This document shows positions 8,202 through 17,364 of a stretch of 46,913 nt of DNA, piece after piece. Within the stretch, counting starts at the first letter, position 1. Each line of letters opens with the position of its first letter. This DNA comes from Streptomyces ipomoeae 91-03 (GTDB taxonomy: Bacteria; Actinomycetota; Actinomycetes; Streptomycetales; Streptomycetaceae): the NCBI RefSeq assembly GCF_000317595.1, contig NZ_AEJC01000271.1:1-46913 (forward strand). Direction: 5' to 3'. The notes under the pieces were generated by a model that ran no database searches, was not told the origin of the DNA, and was given only the letters and a program-made list of their open reading frames with translations. A program made the position numbers and the translations under genes.

Positions 8202-8640
8202 CTGCGCCCCGAGGAAGATCAATCGTGAACGTCGTCCGGCCGTTCGCGACCCCGTGGCTGATGCGCGCCTCCCGCAGCGCGAGGAGCCGACGCACGGACG
8301 GCAGGCCGAGGCCGTCGTGCCCCTGCTTGGTGGTGTATCCAACGTGGTAGATGGTGTCGGGCAGGCCAGTCTCGGTCGTGTCGTCGGCCACGGACAGACG
8401 GAAGCCCTGGGCGGTCCGCCGGACGTGCACAGCTACGGAGCCATCCGTCGGCACCGCCTCCACGGCGTTCTCCAGCAGCGGCAACAGCACCGCCATCACG
8501 TAGTTGTTGCTGTACCCGGAAAGCGCCTGCGGCGCCCGGACCTCAACCTTCGGCTCACCTCCGGTCCGCGCCGCGTACAGCGCCGCCGCCGCGCGCAGCG
8601 CAGCGCACAGCGAGTCGGGCGACCAAGCCTCAGAGCTGAC
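8191..8640 (-). pseudogene. sensor histidine kinase, C-terminal ATP-binding fragment
   Basis: The open frame 8640-8191 encodes a HATPase_c domain: a short helix (PDSLCAALRAAAALYAARTG), SNNYVMAVLLPLLENAVEA with the N-box, and HDGLGLPSVRRLLALREA with the G-box, ending near NGRTTFTIDLP. There is no upstream sensor, no histidine phosphotransfer helix, and a stop codon lies directly upstream (8641-8643). The first ATG/GTG in frame is near 8499. A frame encoding two hydrophobic segments (8872-8630) overlaps its 5' end in another frame. It is best read as a decayed kinase coupled to the response regulator at 8201. Confidence 0.6.
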
Positions 8641-8872
8641 TCATCTCTGATTCCCCCTGTCTCCGGACCACTACGGCGAGCAGTTCGGCGGCATCGTCGA
8701 CGTCAAGTGGTGCGCGACGGGCACGGGCCAGCACGAGCAGTGCCGCGCCCATTGGTGCAAGAGAGAGCAGGCTCAGCGACCACGGCAGGGGACTCGCGAC
8801 CGGCAGGACGATGGGGAGCAGGCCCAGGAGACCGAGGGTCGCGAGCGACGGGAGAGGTCGCCTTCGTCTCAA
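8630..8872 (-). pseudogene. fragment encoding two membrane segments, N-terminus of an unknown membrane protein
   Basis: An 80-residue frame with two hydrophobic segments (LATLGLLGLLPIVLPVA and LSLLSLAPMGAALLVLA), then a helix DVDDAAELLAVVVRRQGESE and a stop. In Streptomyces this arrangement (two TM helices, then D-A-x-x-L-A-x-x-V-R-x-Q) is common at the start of membrane-anchored NACHT/NTPase proteins. It could alternatively be the sensor end of the adjacent kinase, separated by a frameshift. Too short to be functional as either. Confidence 0.35.
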
Positions 8873-9018
8873 TCGCTCTCCCGTTCACACCCGAGCCGGG
8901 GCCGCTGTTCACGGTGAGGACAGCCCTGCCGAACAGCGGCGGAACCAGGGTTCGAGAGACAGCTCCCTCACGGCCAAGACACTTGCAAGTTCGCGACGTT
9001 CGAGGAGCCGCCGCGACG

Positions 9019-10221
9019 TCAGTAGCGCACGGGAAGACTCAGCAGGCCCCGCGCTCGCATCGAGGGCCGCCAGCGCAGTTCATCCAGCGGAACGTCGAGG
9101 GCCAGCCCAGGGAATCGTTCGAAGAGCGCGGCGAGAGCGATCTCCGTCTCCATGCGGGCCAGGGGTGCGCCCAGGCAGTAATGGATGCCATGCCCGAGGG
9201 CGAGATGCCCGGTGGCGTCGCGGCCTAGGTCGAGCCGGTCGGGGTCAGCGAAGCGGCTCGGGTCGCGGTGTGCGGCGGCCAGAGACAGCAGGACGGTCTC
9301 ACCGGCCGGAATCGTGACCCCGCCGATGGTGATGTCCTCGGTAGGGAAGCGGCGGATGGCCAGGGGGGCAGCACCGTCGTAGCGGGCCAGCTCCTCGACC
9401 GCGCTGGTCAGCCGACTGGGATCGGCTCGGAGCGCGGCCAGTTGGTCGGGGTGGCTGAGCAGGGCCAGGACGGCGTTGCCGATCAGGTGGACGGTGTTCT
9501 CGTACCCGGCGAACAGGATCAGAAAAGCCAGGGACATCAGCTCGTCCTCGCTCAGCCGGTCTTCGTCGTCGCGTACGGCGATGAGGGCGGAGAGCAGGTC
9601 GTCGGCGGGGGCGGCCCGCTTGTCAGCGAGGAGCTGGGTAAAGAAGGCCAGCATGGACCGAACGGCTCCCTTCGCCTTGTCCAGTTGCGCAGGATCCGGG
9701 GCTATCAGGGCATCGGTCCAGGATCGGAAGTCCTGCCGGTCATGCGGGGCCACGCCCAGCAGCTCGCAGATCACAGTGATCGGCAGCGGCGCGGCGTACG
9801 AGGTGATCAGGTCGGCATGACCATGCGGTGCGATGGCATCGAGCAGTAAATCAGCTGTTTTCCTCATGGGTTCACGCAACAGGGCGATACGGCGCGGGGT
9901 GAACGCCTTGGATACCAAGCGCCGGATGCGGGTGTGGTCCGGCGGGTCCATGTTCAGCAGGTTCGCGTCCAGCGCCGGCGGCAGCGCGAGCCCGTGGTAA
10001 CCGCCGGGCGTCGCATTGCGCTTGTCGAGGGAGAGCCGGGGGTCGGCGAGGGCCTGGCGTACGTCGTCGTAGCGCGTGACCAGCCAAGCCGGAAGCCCGT
10101 CCGTTCCGGTGACGCGGTGGACGGGCCCCGCCTCGCGAAGCCGCGCGTACACCGCGTACGGATCCGCGATCAGCTCTGCGTGATCAACCAGGGGCGATTC
10201 GCTGGGCGTTGTGGTCGACAT
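9019..10221 (-). CDS. cytochrome P450
   Basis: A 400-residue bacterial class I P450. The heme-binding loop is LALGHGIHYCLGAPLARME with the ligand Cys near residue 349; the I-helix reads FAGYENTVHL (Asn where AGxET has Thr); the K-helix ExxR is in VEELARYDG; MDPPDHTRIRRLVSKAFTPR in the N-terminal half is typical of the CYP105/CYP107-type families. The start at 10221 (MSTTTPSESP) is preferred over the longer frame to 10299 because the family begins here. No ferredoxin or reductase gene is adjacent, so it depends on partners elsewhere (a ferredoxin reductase-like gene lies at 38.7-40 kb). The Asn replacing the usual I-helix Thr may affect oxygen activation. Substrate unknown. Confidence 0.9.
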   Translation of the reverse strand: MSTTTPSESPLVDHAELIADPYAVYARLREAGPVHRVTGTDGLPAWLVTRYDDVRQALADPRLSLDKRNATPGGYHGLALPPALDANLLNMDPPDHTRIRRLVSKAFTPRRIALLREPMRKTADLLLDAIAPHGHADLITSYAAPLPITVICELLGVAPHDRQDFRSWTDALIAPDPAQLDKAKGAVRSMLAFFTQLLADKRAAPADDLLSALIAVRDDEDRLSEDELMSLAFLILFAGYENTVHLIGNAVLALLSHPDQLAALRADPSRLTSAVEELARYDGAAPLAIRRFPTEDITIGGVTIPAGETVLLSLAAAHRDPSRFADPDRLDLGRDATGHLALGHGIHYCLGAPLARMETEIALAALFERFPGLALDVPLDELRWRPSMRARGLLSLPVRY

Positions 10222-10302
10222 GGCCCCCACCCTAGACAGACGGGGCCTACCGCCATGGCGGAGCCCGAGGTCGAACTCTGCCGCCCGCCATGGGTCCACT
10301 CA

Positions 10303-11532
10303 TCACCCGTCTACGGGAAGGATTGGCACGGGCGGAACCTCGGAGTCGGCCTTCGGCAAGCCCAGATACGCGCGCACCACGCCGTTGTCGCCGATGGCGT
10401 CGGCCGGGCGAGCGGCCGCATCGAAGGCGCGCTTTGGGATCCGCTCGACCTCTTCCTGGGCGTCCTCGATCGGATAACCCGCGTCGATCAACACGCGGAT
10501 CGACGTCTCCAACGACCGGACGCCCGCGGTGAAGCCCTTCACCACCTCCTCCAGGACGGCGGCCCGGTCGGTGGGGGCGTGCGGTCCCCAGGCCAGTCGG
10601 GAGAACAGGGACTCTCCGACGGGCCAGCCATGGGCATGGCCGGCCTGGTGAAGGCGCTGCACCATCTTGAACAGCAGCTGGTACTTGTGGGCGCGCGCCA
10701 AGCGCATCGAACTGACCAACGAATCGAGCGGGCCGAGCGCCAGTTGGAGCGCATACCCGGACGGAACGGCGGCAGGGTCGAGTGTTCCCAGGCCAGAGGA
10801 GGTGAGGCGGCTGTTCGCTGCGATACGGTCGAGGAGGTGGTCGACACGGGCCCGTAGTTCGGCGAGCTGAGCGGATGTGTCGAGGACGTCCATGCGGCCG
10901 TTGTCGTCAAGCTGCCACACCGTCCCGGCGCGAACCTTCACCGGAAGCGGCTGCCCCGTCCCCCGGTCGATGGGCAGTCGAGCCCCGGCAAGGCCGATGA
11001 TCGGTGAGCCGGTCGTGGCCGACGCTCCGGAGCTGTCGGTGTCGGTGGCGGAGAGCTCGTCCAGAGCCTGGAGGACCGTGGCCACGGTGGGCTTGCCCCA
11101 GTGTTCGCCGCTCGCAGGGATGCTGTTGGCGATATGGACGACGGGGATGAAGTCCACCCGCAGGTCGAGCCGGTCAAGGACTTCGCCGTCCGAGCGGACC
11201 CGATAGCGGGCCTTGTGCAGTGGCAGGTCGTACAGCAGGTCGGCGTGCTTGAGGTCGTCCAGGTTCCATTCCGCGTCGGTGAGGTAGCACGTCCACGAGG
11301 ACGGCCGGTTGGGCGCCCACGGATAGGCTCGTGTGACGAATCCTGTGTCGGCGCTGAGCGTGTCGCCCGCGACCAGAATGGGTTCGCCACCGTCGGCGGA
11401 CAGGTACTCGCGTATCGCGCTGCCGTCCTTCGCCGCGCCGCGCCGACTGGCCGGACCGATCGGACCAAGTTCGTACGTAACCCGGCGAATCCGCCTTCGC
11501 CGGGAACTGGGCGCAGCTCGTGGAGCTGCCAC
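10303..11532 (-). pseudogene. phage portal protein, 5'-truncated
   Basis: The frame encodes most of a phage portal protein of the SPP1/Gp6-like kind: an N-terminal beta-rich part (TYELGPIGPA ... PILVAGDTLSAD), a central conserved stretch (RVDFIPVVHIANSIPASGEH, WGKPTVATVLQALDELSATD), and a helical C-terminus (LARAHKYQLLFKMVQRLHQA ... RSLETSIRVLIDAGYPIEDA). The first recognisable residues lie near 11475. Everything upstream to 11532 is low-complexity Arg/Ser sequence that overlaps the integrase gene antisense, so about 90-100 N-terminal residues appear missing. No terminase, capsid or tail genes remain nearby. Confidence 0.6.
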
Positions 11533-12641
11533 CGGTCACCCGGCCGAAGCCGCTCGTCCGGACGCCCGAGCGCGTCGAGCACTGGAAGCGCACCGGCGAG
11601 AAGCCCGGCCCGGTCATGGTCTGGACACCGAAGCTGACCGGCCAGTTCCTCGACTTCGTCAAGGACGACTGGCTCTACGAGCTGTGGCACTCGTTCATCT
11701 TCCTCGGCCCCCGCCGCGGTGAGATGGCCGCGCTGCCCTGGACGGAGGTCAGCATCGACGCCCTCTGGCTGCGGTTCTCCCAGCAGATCGTGGAAGTCGC
11801 CTACAAGCTGTACGGCGAGGCGCCGAAGGCCGAAAGCGTCCGCACCGTGTCGCTGAGCCTGGAGTCCGCTGACAACCTGGTGAGCTTCCGTGCGAAGCAG
11901 GAACAGAAGCGCCAGGAATGGGGTGACGCCTACGTCGAAACCGGCCGTGTGTGGACGCACGAGAACGGTGAGGCGCTGCACCCCGACTGGATCTCCCGAC
12001 GCTTCACCCGCCTCGTGGAACTGTCCGGCCTGCCGCCGGTCCGCCTCCACGACCTGCGTCACCTCGCCGCCGCGCTGTCCCTGCTCACCGGCAACGACAT
12101 CAAGGTGGTCCAGGGGAAGCTGGGGCACTCCTCGCGCCAGATCACCTCCGACACGTACACCAGCGTGCTGCCCGAGATGATGCGCGCCGAGGCCGAGTCG
12201 GTCATAGCCGTCGTCCCCCGCGAAGTGCCCTTCGAGGTGCACACGCCGTTGGACATCCCTGAGACGGCCTGGCAGGGCGACCTCGCCGTCTTCTTCGCCC
12301 ACGGTGCGCGCCAGGCGGGTGAGAACTGGTCTGCAGGCGCCCAGACCCGGCCCGACTCCGATCTCCTCGGCCTGGTTACCCTCGCCGGCCGGGGCCAGGA
12401 CGACGCCGCCAATGCCGCCGTGAAATGGATGCGCGATCACTGCACGAGCAACGATCTAGAGCTGGTCCGGATCGAGAACTTCAATGACCAGTACCAGGGT
12501 GAGCAGCGCCAGGAGTTCGCCCTCCTCCGCTTCACGCTCGCCCGAACGGAGACGCCGAGCATCGCGGGCTGGGACACCTCGCGCCCCTCGCCTGTCGGCC
12601 GCAACAACAGGCAGAAGAGGGCTCGTCCACGCGCCGCGTGA
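11481..12641 (+). pseudogene. int: tyrosine recombinase/integrase, catalytic domain with N-terminus missing
   Basis: Phage/ICE-type tyrosine integrase. The catalytic set is present: first Arg in LGPRRGEMAALPW, His/Arg in RLHDLRHLAAALS, His in KLGHSSRQITSDTY, and the nucleophilic Tyr in SDTYTSVLPEM. A ~120-residue C-terminal extension follows. The open frame starts right after a TAA at 11478-11480 and reads AGNWAQLVELPPVTRPKP, internal sequence in this family; the arm-binding and SAM-like core-binding domains are gone. The 5' end abuts the truncated portal gene on the other strand. The 3' end lies 124 bases before a tRNA-derived att core, as in Streptomyces integrative elements. It is probably inactive on its own. 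Confidence 0.75.
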
Positions 12642-12646
12642 CCTGC

Positions 12647-12683
12647 GTCCAGACTTTGTCCAGACGATCATGAAATCATGATC
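12647..12683. repeat. integrase 3' region: direct repeats and perfect palindrome
   Basis: Directly after the integrase stop come two copies of GTCCAGAC three bases apart (about 12647-12665), then the perfect 18-bp palindrome GATCATGAAATCATGATC (12666-12683). Such repeats next to att cores can be arm-type integrase sites; the palindrome could also act as a terminator stem. Function is inferred from position. Confidence 0.4.
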
Positions 12684-12751
12684 ACCGCAGGGTCGCCAGG
12701 ACCCTCAGACACTCGCCCTGACCAGCAAAGTGGCTGGTCAGATCGATTCTC

Positions 12752-12812
12752 CTCGCGTAGCGAGTGGTGGGGCGGGTGGGACTCGAACCCACAGCCGACG
12801 GATTATGAGTCC
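12752..12812 (-). repeat. attL-like: att core: 3' fragment of the CAU-anticodon tRNA with its downstream hairpin
   Basis: Bases 12765-12812 duplicate the 3' 48 nt of the tRNA at 26884-26960 (CCA end, T-arm, variable loop, anticodon loop) with one mismatch at 12793, then diverge in the anticodon stem. The identity extends left through a CTCGC-GTA-GCGAG hairpin (12752-12764), and weaker similarity reaches about 12721. This is the classic footprint of site-specific integration at a tRNA 3' end. The flank right of the core is not tRNA. Confidence 0.8.
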
Positions 12813-12922
12813 TTTGAGGATCTTGGCGGCCCTTGTCGATCCATGCTCATCCATGACGTTTTCGCAGGTCAGATGCGGCTATCCGTGTTGGGGCCGGTCA
12901 GCCCTTGTCAGTCTGTTCCTGT

Positions 12923-12960
12923 CCTTGCGGCCTCAACGCGGCCTCAATGAGGCCGCAAGG
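12923..12960. repeat. 13-bp perfect inverted repeat
   Basis: Arms CCTTGCGGCCTCA (12923-12935) and TGAGGCCGCAAGG (12948-12960) with a 12-nt loop that itself repeats GCGGCCTCAA. It lies 110 bases right of the att core. It could be a terminator or an accessory att structure. The rest of the 12642-13184 gap holds no gene. Confidence 0.5.
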
Positions 12961-13184
12961 AGCAAGACCGACGGCGTCGAGAGTGATCTCGCCAGCTGGA
13001 TAGGACCTCTCGAACTCGCCCGCGGCGGATTCCCCTACCGACGGGCGAGGCTCCACCACATGTGAGGGCGTGGAATCCCGTGCCCGTTTCCGCGGTGCCG
13101 ATGTCTAGCTTGCCTCGGTATAGAGAGCCCTGGCGCGCCGGTCGTCGGCAACCTCTCGGCCGCCCCGGCCACCTCCCCGTCGGA

Positions 13185-14775
13185 TCAGACCGTGAACTCC
13201 CGGATCACCACGTTCCGGAACACCGCCTGCCCGTCGATCGTGAACAGCGCCAGTCCCGTGTCGGACGGGTCGGGGAAGGCCTCGGTCGAGTGCACGTAGC
13301 GGCCGTCGCCTACGAACATCTCGACGGACGTGCGGTCGACGAGGATCCGCAGGCGGACCGTCCGGGCGGACAGGTCGAAGGGCGTCCGACTCTCCTGCCA
13401 GCGGCCGGACGTGTCGGGGCTGACGGTGTAACCACGGTTGACGAAGGCGTAGTCGCCGTAGATCCCCGCGTCGATGTGCCGCCCACCGTCCGACGACCGC
13501 CGCAGCTGAAGCCCGGCGCCGACCAGTTGGTCCCAGGTGATGTCACAGGTCAGCTCGTACGCGGTACCCGTGTAGTCGAGCAGTCGCGTGCCGTCGACCG
13601 TGATGTCGCCGAGGTTCACCGTGCGTGCCACATGGTCGTCCGGGGCCGTCACCGGCTGGGACGCCAGGTAGTACGTACCGGATGAAGCGAGCTTCAGCCG
13701 CACCTCGCGTACGATCGAGTCGGTGCCGTTGAAGCCGTCGCACTCGATCGTGGGCGTGGTGTTCGCGTAGTCCCAGTTGTTCATCCACCCGATCGCGTAC
13801 CGTGCGGCCGGGTCCAGGACCCCGTTCGCGTCACGTTTCTCGAAGGTGACCGCCGCGTACCAGTCCCAGCCGTGGTCCAGCCACTGGGGATCGGCCCCGT
13901 CGGCGGTGAAGGTCGTGCCGTCGAAGGAACCCGTCCAGTAGGCAAACGTGTTCGGCAGCCCGGAGCCCTTGCCGTTGGCGCTGACACCCAGTACCCACTT
14001 CCAGGTCCCGTCCTCCGCCTTGATGCGGAACACATCGGGGCACTCCAGGACGCCGATGCCGCCCTTGATGAAGCCGCCGACGTACGTCCACGACTTGAGG
14101 TCGGCCGAGTGGTAGAAGCCCACTTTGTCGTTCTCGGCGAGCGCCATCACCCACCGCCCGCGCTCCTCGTCGCGGAACACCTTGGGGTCACGGAAGTCCC
14201 GTACGCCGGGGTTGGGGAGGACGGGGGCGGTGCCGTAATTCGTGAAGGTGCGGCCGCCGTCCGTCGAGTAGTACAGGTACTGCGCCTGGGTGATCTCGTC
14301 GGGAGCCATGGTGGCGATGACGATCACCGCGCCCGCGCCGAAGCCCGCCGTGTCGTCCGTGTCGACCACCGCCGAGCCGGACCAGACATCGCTGTTGGGG
14401 GTCGTGTCCTTCGGCACGGCGACGCCTCGGTCGGTGAAGGAGACGAGGTCGGTGCTGGTGGCCAGGCGCCAGGTGGTGCCGGCCGTCGTGCCGCCCGTCG
14501 AGTAGTCGGGGTTGTAGAGGTAGTAGTAGTGGTACTCGCCGTTGATCCAGATCGGACGCTGCGGGTCGTTCATCCACTGGTCGGGGACAGTGAAGTGGTA
14601 CTCGGCGCGGTAGCTGCCCGTGCACGCGGCCGTCGCCTCACGAGGCACCGCCACCGCCGGTCTCCCGAGGTCCGGCAGCAGAGCACCGGCGGCGCCGACG
14701 GCCGAGGCCGCCAGCAGCGACCGCCTGGACAGAGTCCCCCCCTGGACCCGGCGAACCCGTCTTCATGCCACGCAT
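13185..14775 (-). pseudogene. Tat-exported GH32 glycosidase (levanase/inulinase type), frameshifted in signal peptide
   Basis: The mature enzyme (frame open from 14654) is a complete GH32 protein of about 490 residues: nucleophile Asp in WMNDPQ, RDP motif in VRDFRDPKVF (~155-157), acid/base Glu in LECPDVF (~204), and the C-terminal beta-sandwich to VIREFTV. GH32 enzymes of this type hydrolyse beta-fructosides such as levan, inulin or sucrose. Upstream in the same frame is a twin-arginine signal (LSRRSLLAASAVGAAGALLP) but no start codon. The likely start, ATG 14775 with AGGGAG before it, is in another frame (MRGMKTGSPGPGG), and the two join if the C7 run at 14736-14742 loses one base. So either a real frameshift, slippage or a sequencing error. 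Divergent from the ABC importer and sharing its operators. Confidence 0.8.
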
Positions 14776-14837
14776 CGTGCGGCTCCCTTCCCCGACGTCG
14801 TCGTCGGAACGCGACTCATGTGGCCGGAACCGTATAC

Positions 14838-14856
14838 CTAACTCGTTAAAGGTCAA
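14838..14856 (-). promoter_or_regulatory. promoter of the exported GH32 gene with LacI-type operator in the spacer
   Basis: On the minus strand TTGACC (14856-14851) and TACGGT 16 bases further form a plausible -35/-10 pair. The spacer contains TTAACGAGTTAG (14849-14838), matching the second operator at 14953-14966. A repressor here would block RNA polymerase directly. Confidence 0.55.
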
Positions 14857-14904
14857 GCCTTCGCGCACCGCCCGTTCATGTAACTTCCCACCCGCCCACA
14901 TCCC

Positions 14905-14966
14905 TTGACAGAGCCGCAACGAGCTTCTCATCATCGTGGAATCACACTGCGACTAACACGAGTTAG
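14905..14966 (+). promoter_or_regulatory. promoter and LacI-type operator of the importer operon
   Basis: TTGACA (14905-14910) is a consensus -35; CATCAT (14929-14934) is a weak -10. The operator CTAACACGAGTTAG (14953-14966), with 5-bp perfect arms CTAAC/GTTAG, ends eight bases before the ATG at 14975. It shares the TAAC...GTTA arms with the site at 14838-14849. The natural candidate ligand is the LacI protein at 19644-20708. Confidence 0.6.
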
Positions 14967-14974
14967 GCTCGTCG

Positions 14975-16384
14975 ATGACCGACTCGCTCCTCTCCCGCCG
15001 GGCCCTGGTGCGCTACGGCGCGTACGGCGCCGGAGCCGCCGCTCTCGCCGGTGTCGCGGCCGGCTGGGACCGCCTCACCGCCGCCGACATCCCCGGCCGC
15101 GACGACGGCTCGCTCGTCATAGCCACCCTGGGCTCCGCCTTCAACCCCGAGGCACAACGCGCCCTGCGCGATGGATTCCGCGAGGTCCACCCCAACATCA
15201 AGATCCATATCAACCCCGTACAGGCCTACGACTGGTCGGACTTCTTCTCCAAGATCCTCACCCAGATCGCCGCGGGCACGGCACCCGACCTCGTGTACGT
15301 CGCCACCGAGGGCGTGCAGCTCTTCGCCCGGCGGCTCGGCGTACCGCTGGACGAGTGGGCGAAGCGGGACGCGGCCGAACTGCGCGAGTACTTCGCCGAC
15401 GTCCATCCCTCGCTGGTCGAGTCGATGATGTACGAGGGAAGCCTCTACCAGCTGCCGGTCGAGTTCAACGCGGCCGACATCTACCTCAACAACCGGGTCC
15501 TCGAACGCGCGGGCGCCGACCTCCCCGACGACGACTGGACCCGCGACGACTTCACGGCGCTGCTCCGTGCGATGAAACGCAGCAACGGATCCCGGTTCAC
15601 CCCGTACTTCTGGACCAACCGTCTGTGGGGCGGAGTGGTCCCCTGGCTCTTCGCCAACGGCACCAACCTCCTCACCGAGTCCAAGGCTCCCGGGGGCGAC
15701 TGGCTCTGGAACTCCTTCTATCCCGAGGCGGAGCGGCGCGGCCGGGGCGGCGGTTATCGGTGGACAACACCCCAGGCCGACTCCGACCGCGTCGTGGAGG
15801 TCTACGACTACCTCTCCTCCCTCATCCAGGAGGACCTGTGCACCCGGCCCGAGGGCGGCGACGGCCGGAACCTCGTCGGCGTGTTCTCCACCGGCCGCGT
15901 CGGTGTCACACCCGCGGGCGGCTTCTGGGCGGGCGGCTTGCATCAGGCGGGCATGAAACCGACCGAATACGACGTCCGGTACTTCCCGCGCTGGCGTACG
16001 CGACGTCACCAGTTCGGCGCCGCCGGGTACGCGCTGCTGCGCACCTCGAAGATGCGGGACGAGGCCTGGGAGTTCATCAAGTACACCGCCCGCAAAGATG
16101 TGATGACCCAGCTCTTCGCAGCCAACCAGACCACTCCGGCCCGCCGCTCCATGGTCGACGCGGCCCGCTACCGGGAGACCGGCCCGGCCCACTGGCAGGT
16201 CTTCTACGACACCCTCGACAAGATCCCCACCACCGGGCCGATCCCGGCCCCGCCGCAGGTCAACGAGGTCGAGCAGCTGCTGATCAAGCACACCGGAACC
16301 GCCCTCGCGAGCCCCGGCGCGGTGCGTCCCGCGCTGCGTCGGCTGCAGGGGGACCTGGAGAAGGCAATGGAGCGTGGAGTGTGA
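14975..16384 (+). CDS. ABC transporter extracellular sugar-binding protein
   Basis: A 469-residue family 1 solute-binding protein with a Tat-like signal (SRRALVRYGAYGAGAAALAG). The mature part has family features: ATLGSAFNPEAQRALRDGF, KILTQIAAGTAPDLVYVATE, LYQLPVEFNAADIYLNNRVL, and a C-terminal EAWEFIKYTARKDVMTQLF. No lipobox Cys is evident, so anchoring is uncertain. It delivers sugar, here presumably fructose oligosaccharides, to the two permeases. The stop overlaps the first permease start (GTGA, 16381-16384). The operator ends only eight bases before the ATG and the Shine-Dalgarno is weak. Confidence 0.88.
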   Translation: MTDSLLSRRALVRYGAYGAGAAALAGVAAGWDRLTAADIPGRDDGSLVIATLGSAFNPEAQRALRDGFREVHPNIKIHINPVQAYDWSDFFSKILTQIAAGTAPDLVYVATEGVQLFARRLGVPLDEWAKRDAAELREYFADVHPSLVESMMYEGSLYQLPVEFNAADIYLNNRVLERAGADLPDDDWTRDDFTALLRAMKRSNGSRFTPYFWTNRLWGGVVPWLFANGTNLLTESKAPGGDWLWNSFYPEAERRGRGGGYRWTTPQADSDRVVEVYDYLSSLIQEDLCTRPEGGDGRNLVGVFSTGRVGVTPAGGFWAGGLHQAGMKPTEYDVRYFPRWRTRRHQFGAAGYALLRTSKMRDEAWEFIKYTARKDVMTQLFAANQTTPARRSMVDAARYRETGPAHWQVFYDTLDKIPTTGPIPAPPQVNEVEQLLIKHTGTALASPGAVRPALRRLQGDLEKAMERGV

Positions 16385-17364
16385 CGAACACTGAGATCAG
16401 GCCCGTACGACCGGAGTCCGCCCGTACCCGCAAGAGCCGCAGGGCCCGTCAGACTCGTGAGGCGTCCGAGTCCACAGCCACCACCACCCGCACCCGGGGC
16501 GCCCGCCTGCTCGCCGTACTGCTCCTCGCGCCCACCGTCGTCGGCATCGTCGTCTTCACGGTCGTACCGATCGTCGGCTCGGTCGTCCTCAGCCTCTTCC
16601 AGTGGGACGTGATCGAGGACCCGCGCTGGGCCGGAGCGGCCAACTACCGCGAAATCCTCACCGACTCGACGGTCCTCGTCTCCTTCCGCAACACGCTCGT
16701 CTTCATGGTGCTCGCGGTCACGCTGCAGCTGCTGATCGCGCTCGTGCTGGCGATCACGGTGAACGGCCGGATGCCCAAGTGGCTTCGGTCCGTGTTCCGT
16801 TCGGCGTTCTTCTTCCCGCTGGTGCTGTCCGCCGCGTCCATCTCGGTGGTGATGAAGTACCTGTTCAACCAGGACTTCGGTCCCGTGAACTGGCTCCTCG
16901 GCACCGTCGGTATCCCCTCGGTCCCGTGGCTGACCTCGGAGAACGGGGCGATGGCGGCCGTGGTCCTGGCGTACGTCTGGCAGCAGTTCGGCTTCTCGTT
17001 CCTGCTGTTCGTCGGCGGGCTGAACAACATCCCGAAGGAGGTGCACGAGGCGGCTTCGCTGGACGGCGCGAGCGGGGTTCGCAAGCACCTCGCCATCACC
17101 CTGCCTCTGCTGTCGCCCACGCTGCTGGTGGCGTCCGTGGTCGGCATCATCAACGCCCTCCAGGTCTTCGAGCAGCCGTACGTCCTCACGGCCGGCGGGC
17201 CCGGCGACTCCACCCGCACAGTCGTGATGGTCATCTACGAGACGGCCTTCGAGCAGCTCCGCTTCGGCGAGGCGTCCGCCGTGGGCGTCCTGCTCTTCGT
17301 CCTGATCATGGCGGTCACCGCACTCCAGTTCCGGCTCAGCCGGCGTTACGTCCACTACCAGTGA
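16381..17364 (+). CDS. ABC sugar transporter permease 1 (MalF-like)
   Basis: A 327-residue inner-membrane permease of the carbohydrate uptake type. After a ~45-residue basic, Thr-rich N-terminus come six hydrophobic segments, starting with LLAVLLLAPTVVGIVVFTVV. The cytoplasmic EAA loop is EVHEAASLDGASGVRKHLAI followed by TLPLLSP, which docks the ATPase. The GTG start overlaps the binding-protein stop by four bases, and its own stop overlaps the next gene in the same way, so the operon is translationally coupled. No ATPase gene is present; Streptomyces importers of this type commonly share the MsiK ATPase encoded elsewhere. Confidence 0.9.
   Translation: MTNTEIRPVRPESARTRKSRRARQTREASESTATTTRTRGARLLAVLLLAPTVVGIVVFTVVPIVGSVVLSLFQWDVIEDPRWAGAANYREILTDSTVLVSFRNTLVFMVLAVTLQLLIALVLAITVNGRMPKWLRSVFRSAFFFPLVLSAASISVVMKYLFNQDFGPVNWLLGTVGIPSVPWLTSENGAMAAVVLAYVWQQFGFSFLLFVGGLNNIPKEVHEAASLDGASGVRKHLAITLPLLSPTLLVASVVGIINALQVFEQPYVLTAGGPGDSTRTVVMVIYETAFEQLRFGEASAVGVLLFVLIMAVTALQFRLSRRYVHYQ

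Noticed and set aside
10938..12440. 500-residue minus-strand frame
   Set aside because: It is antisense to the integrase and out of frame with the portal gene; no recognisable domain.
13062..13685. possible plus-strand gene right of the att site
   Set aside because: Antisense to the GH32 gene and without motifs.
14905..17364. one 819-residue fusion protein ending in a permease
   Set aside because: The first two thirds are an out-of-frame reading of the sugar-binding protein gene; the permease starts at GTG 16381.
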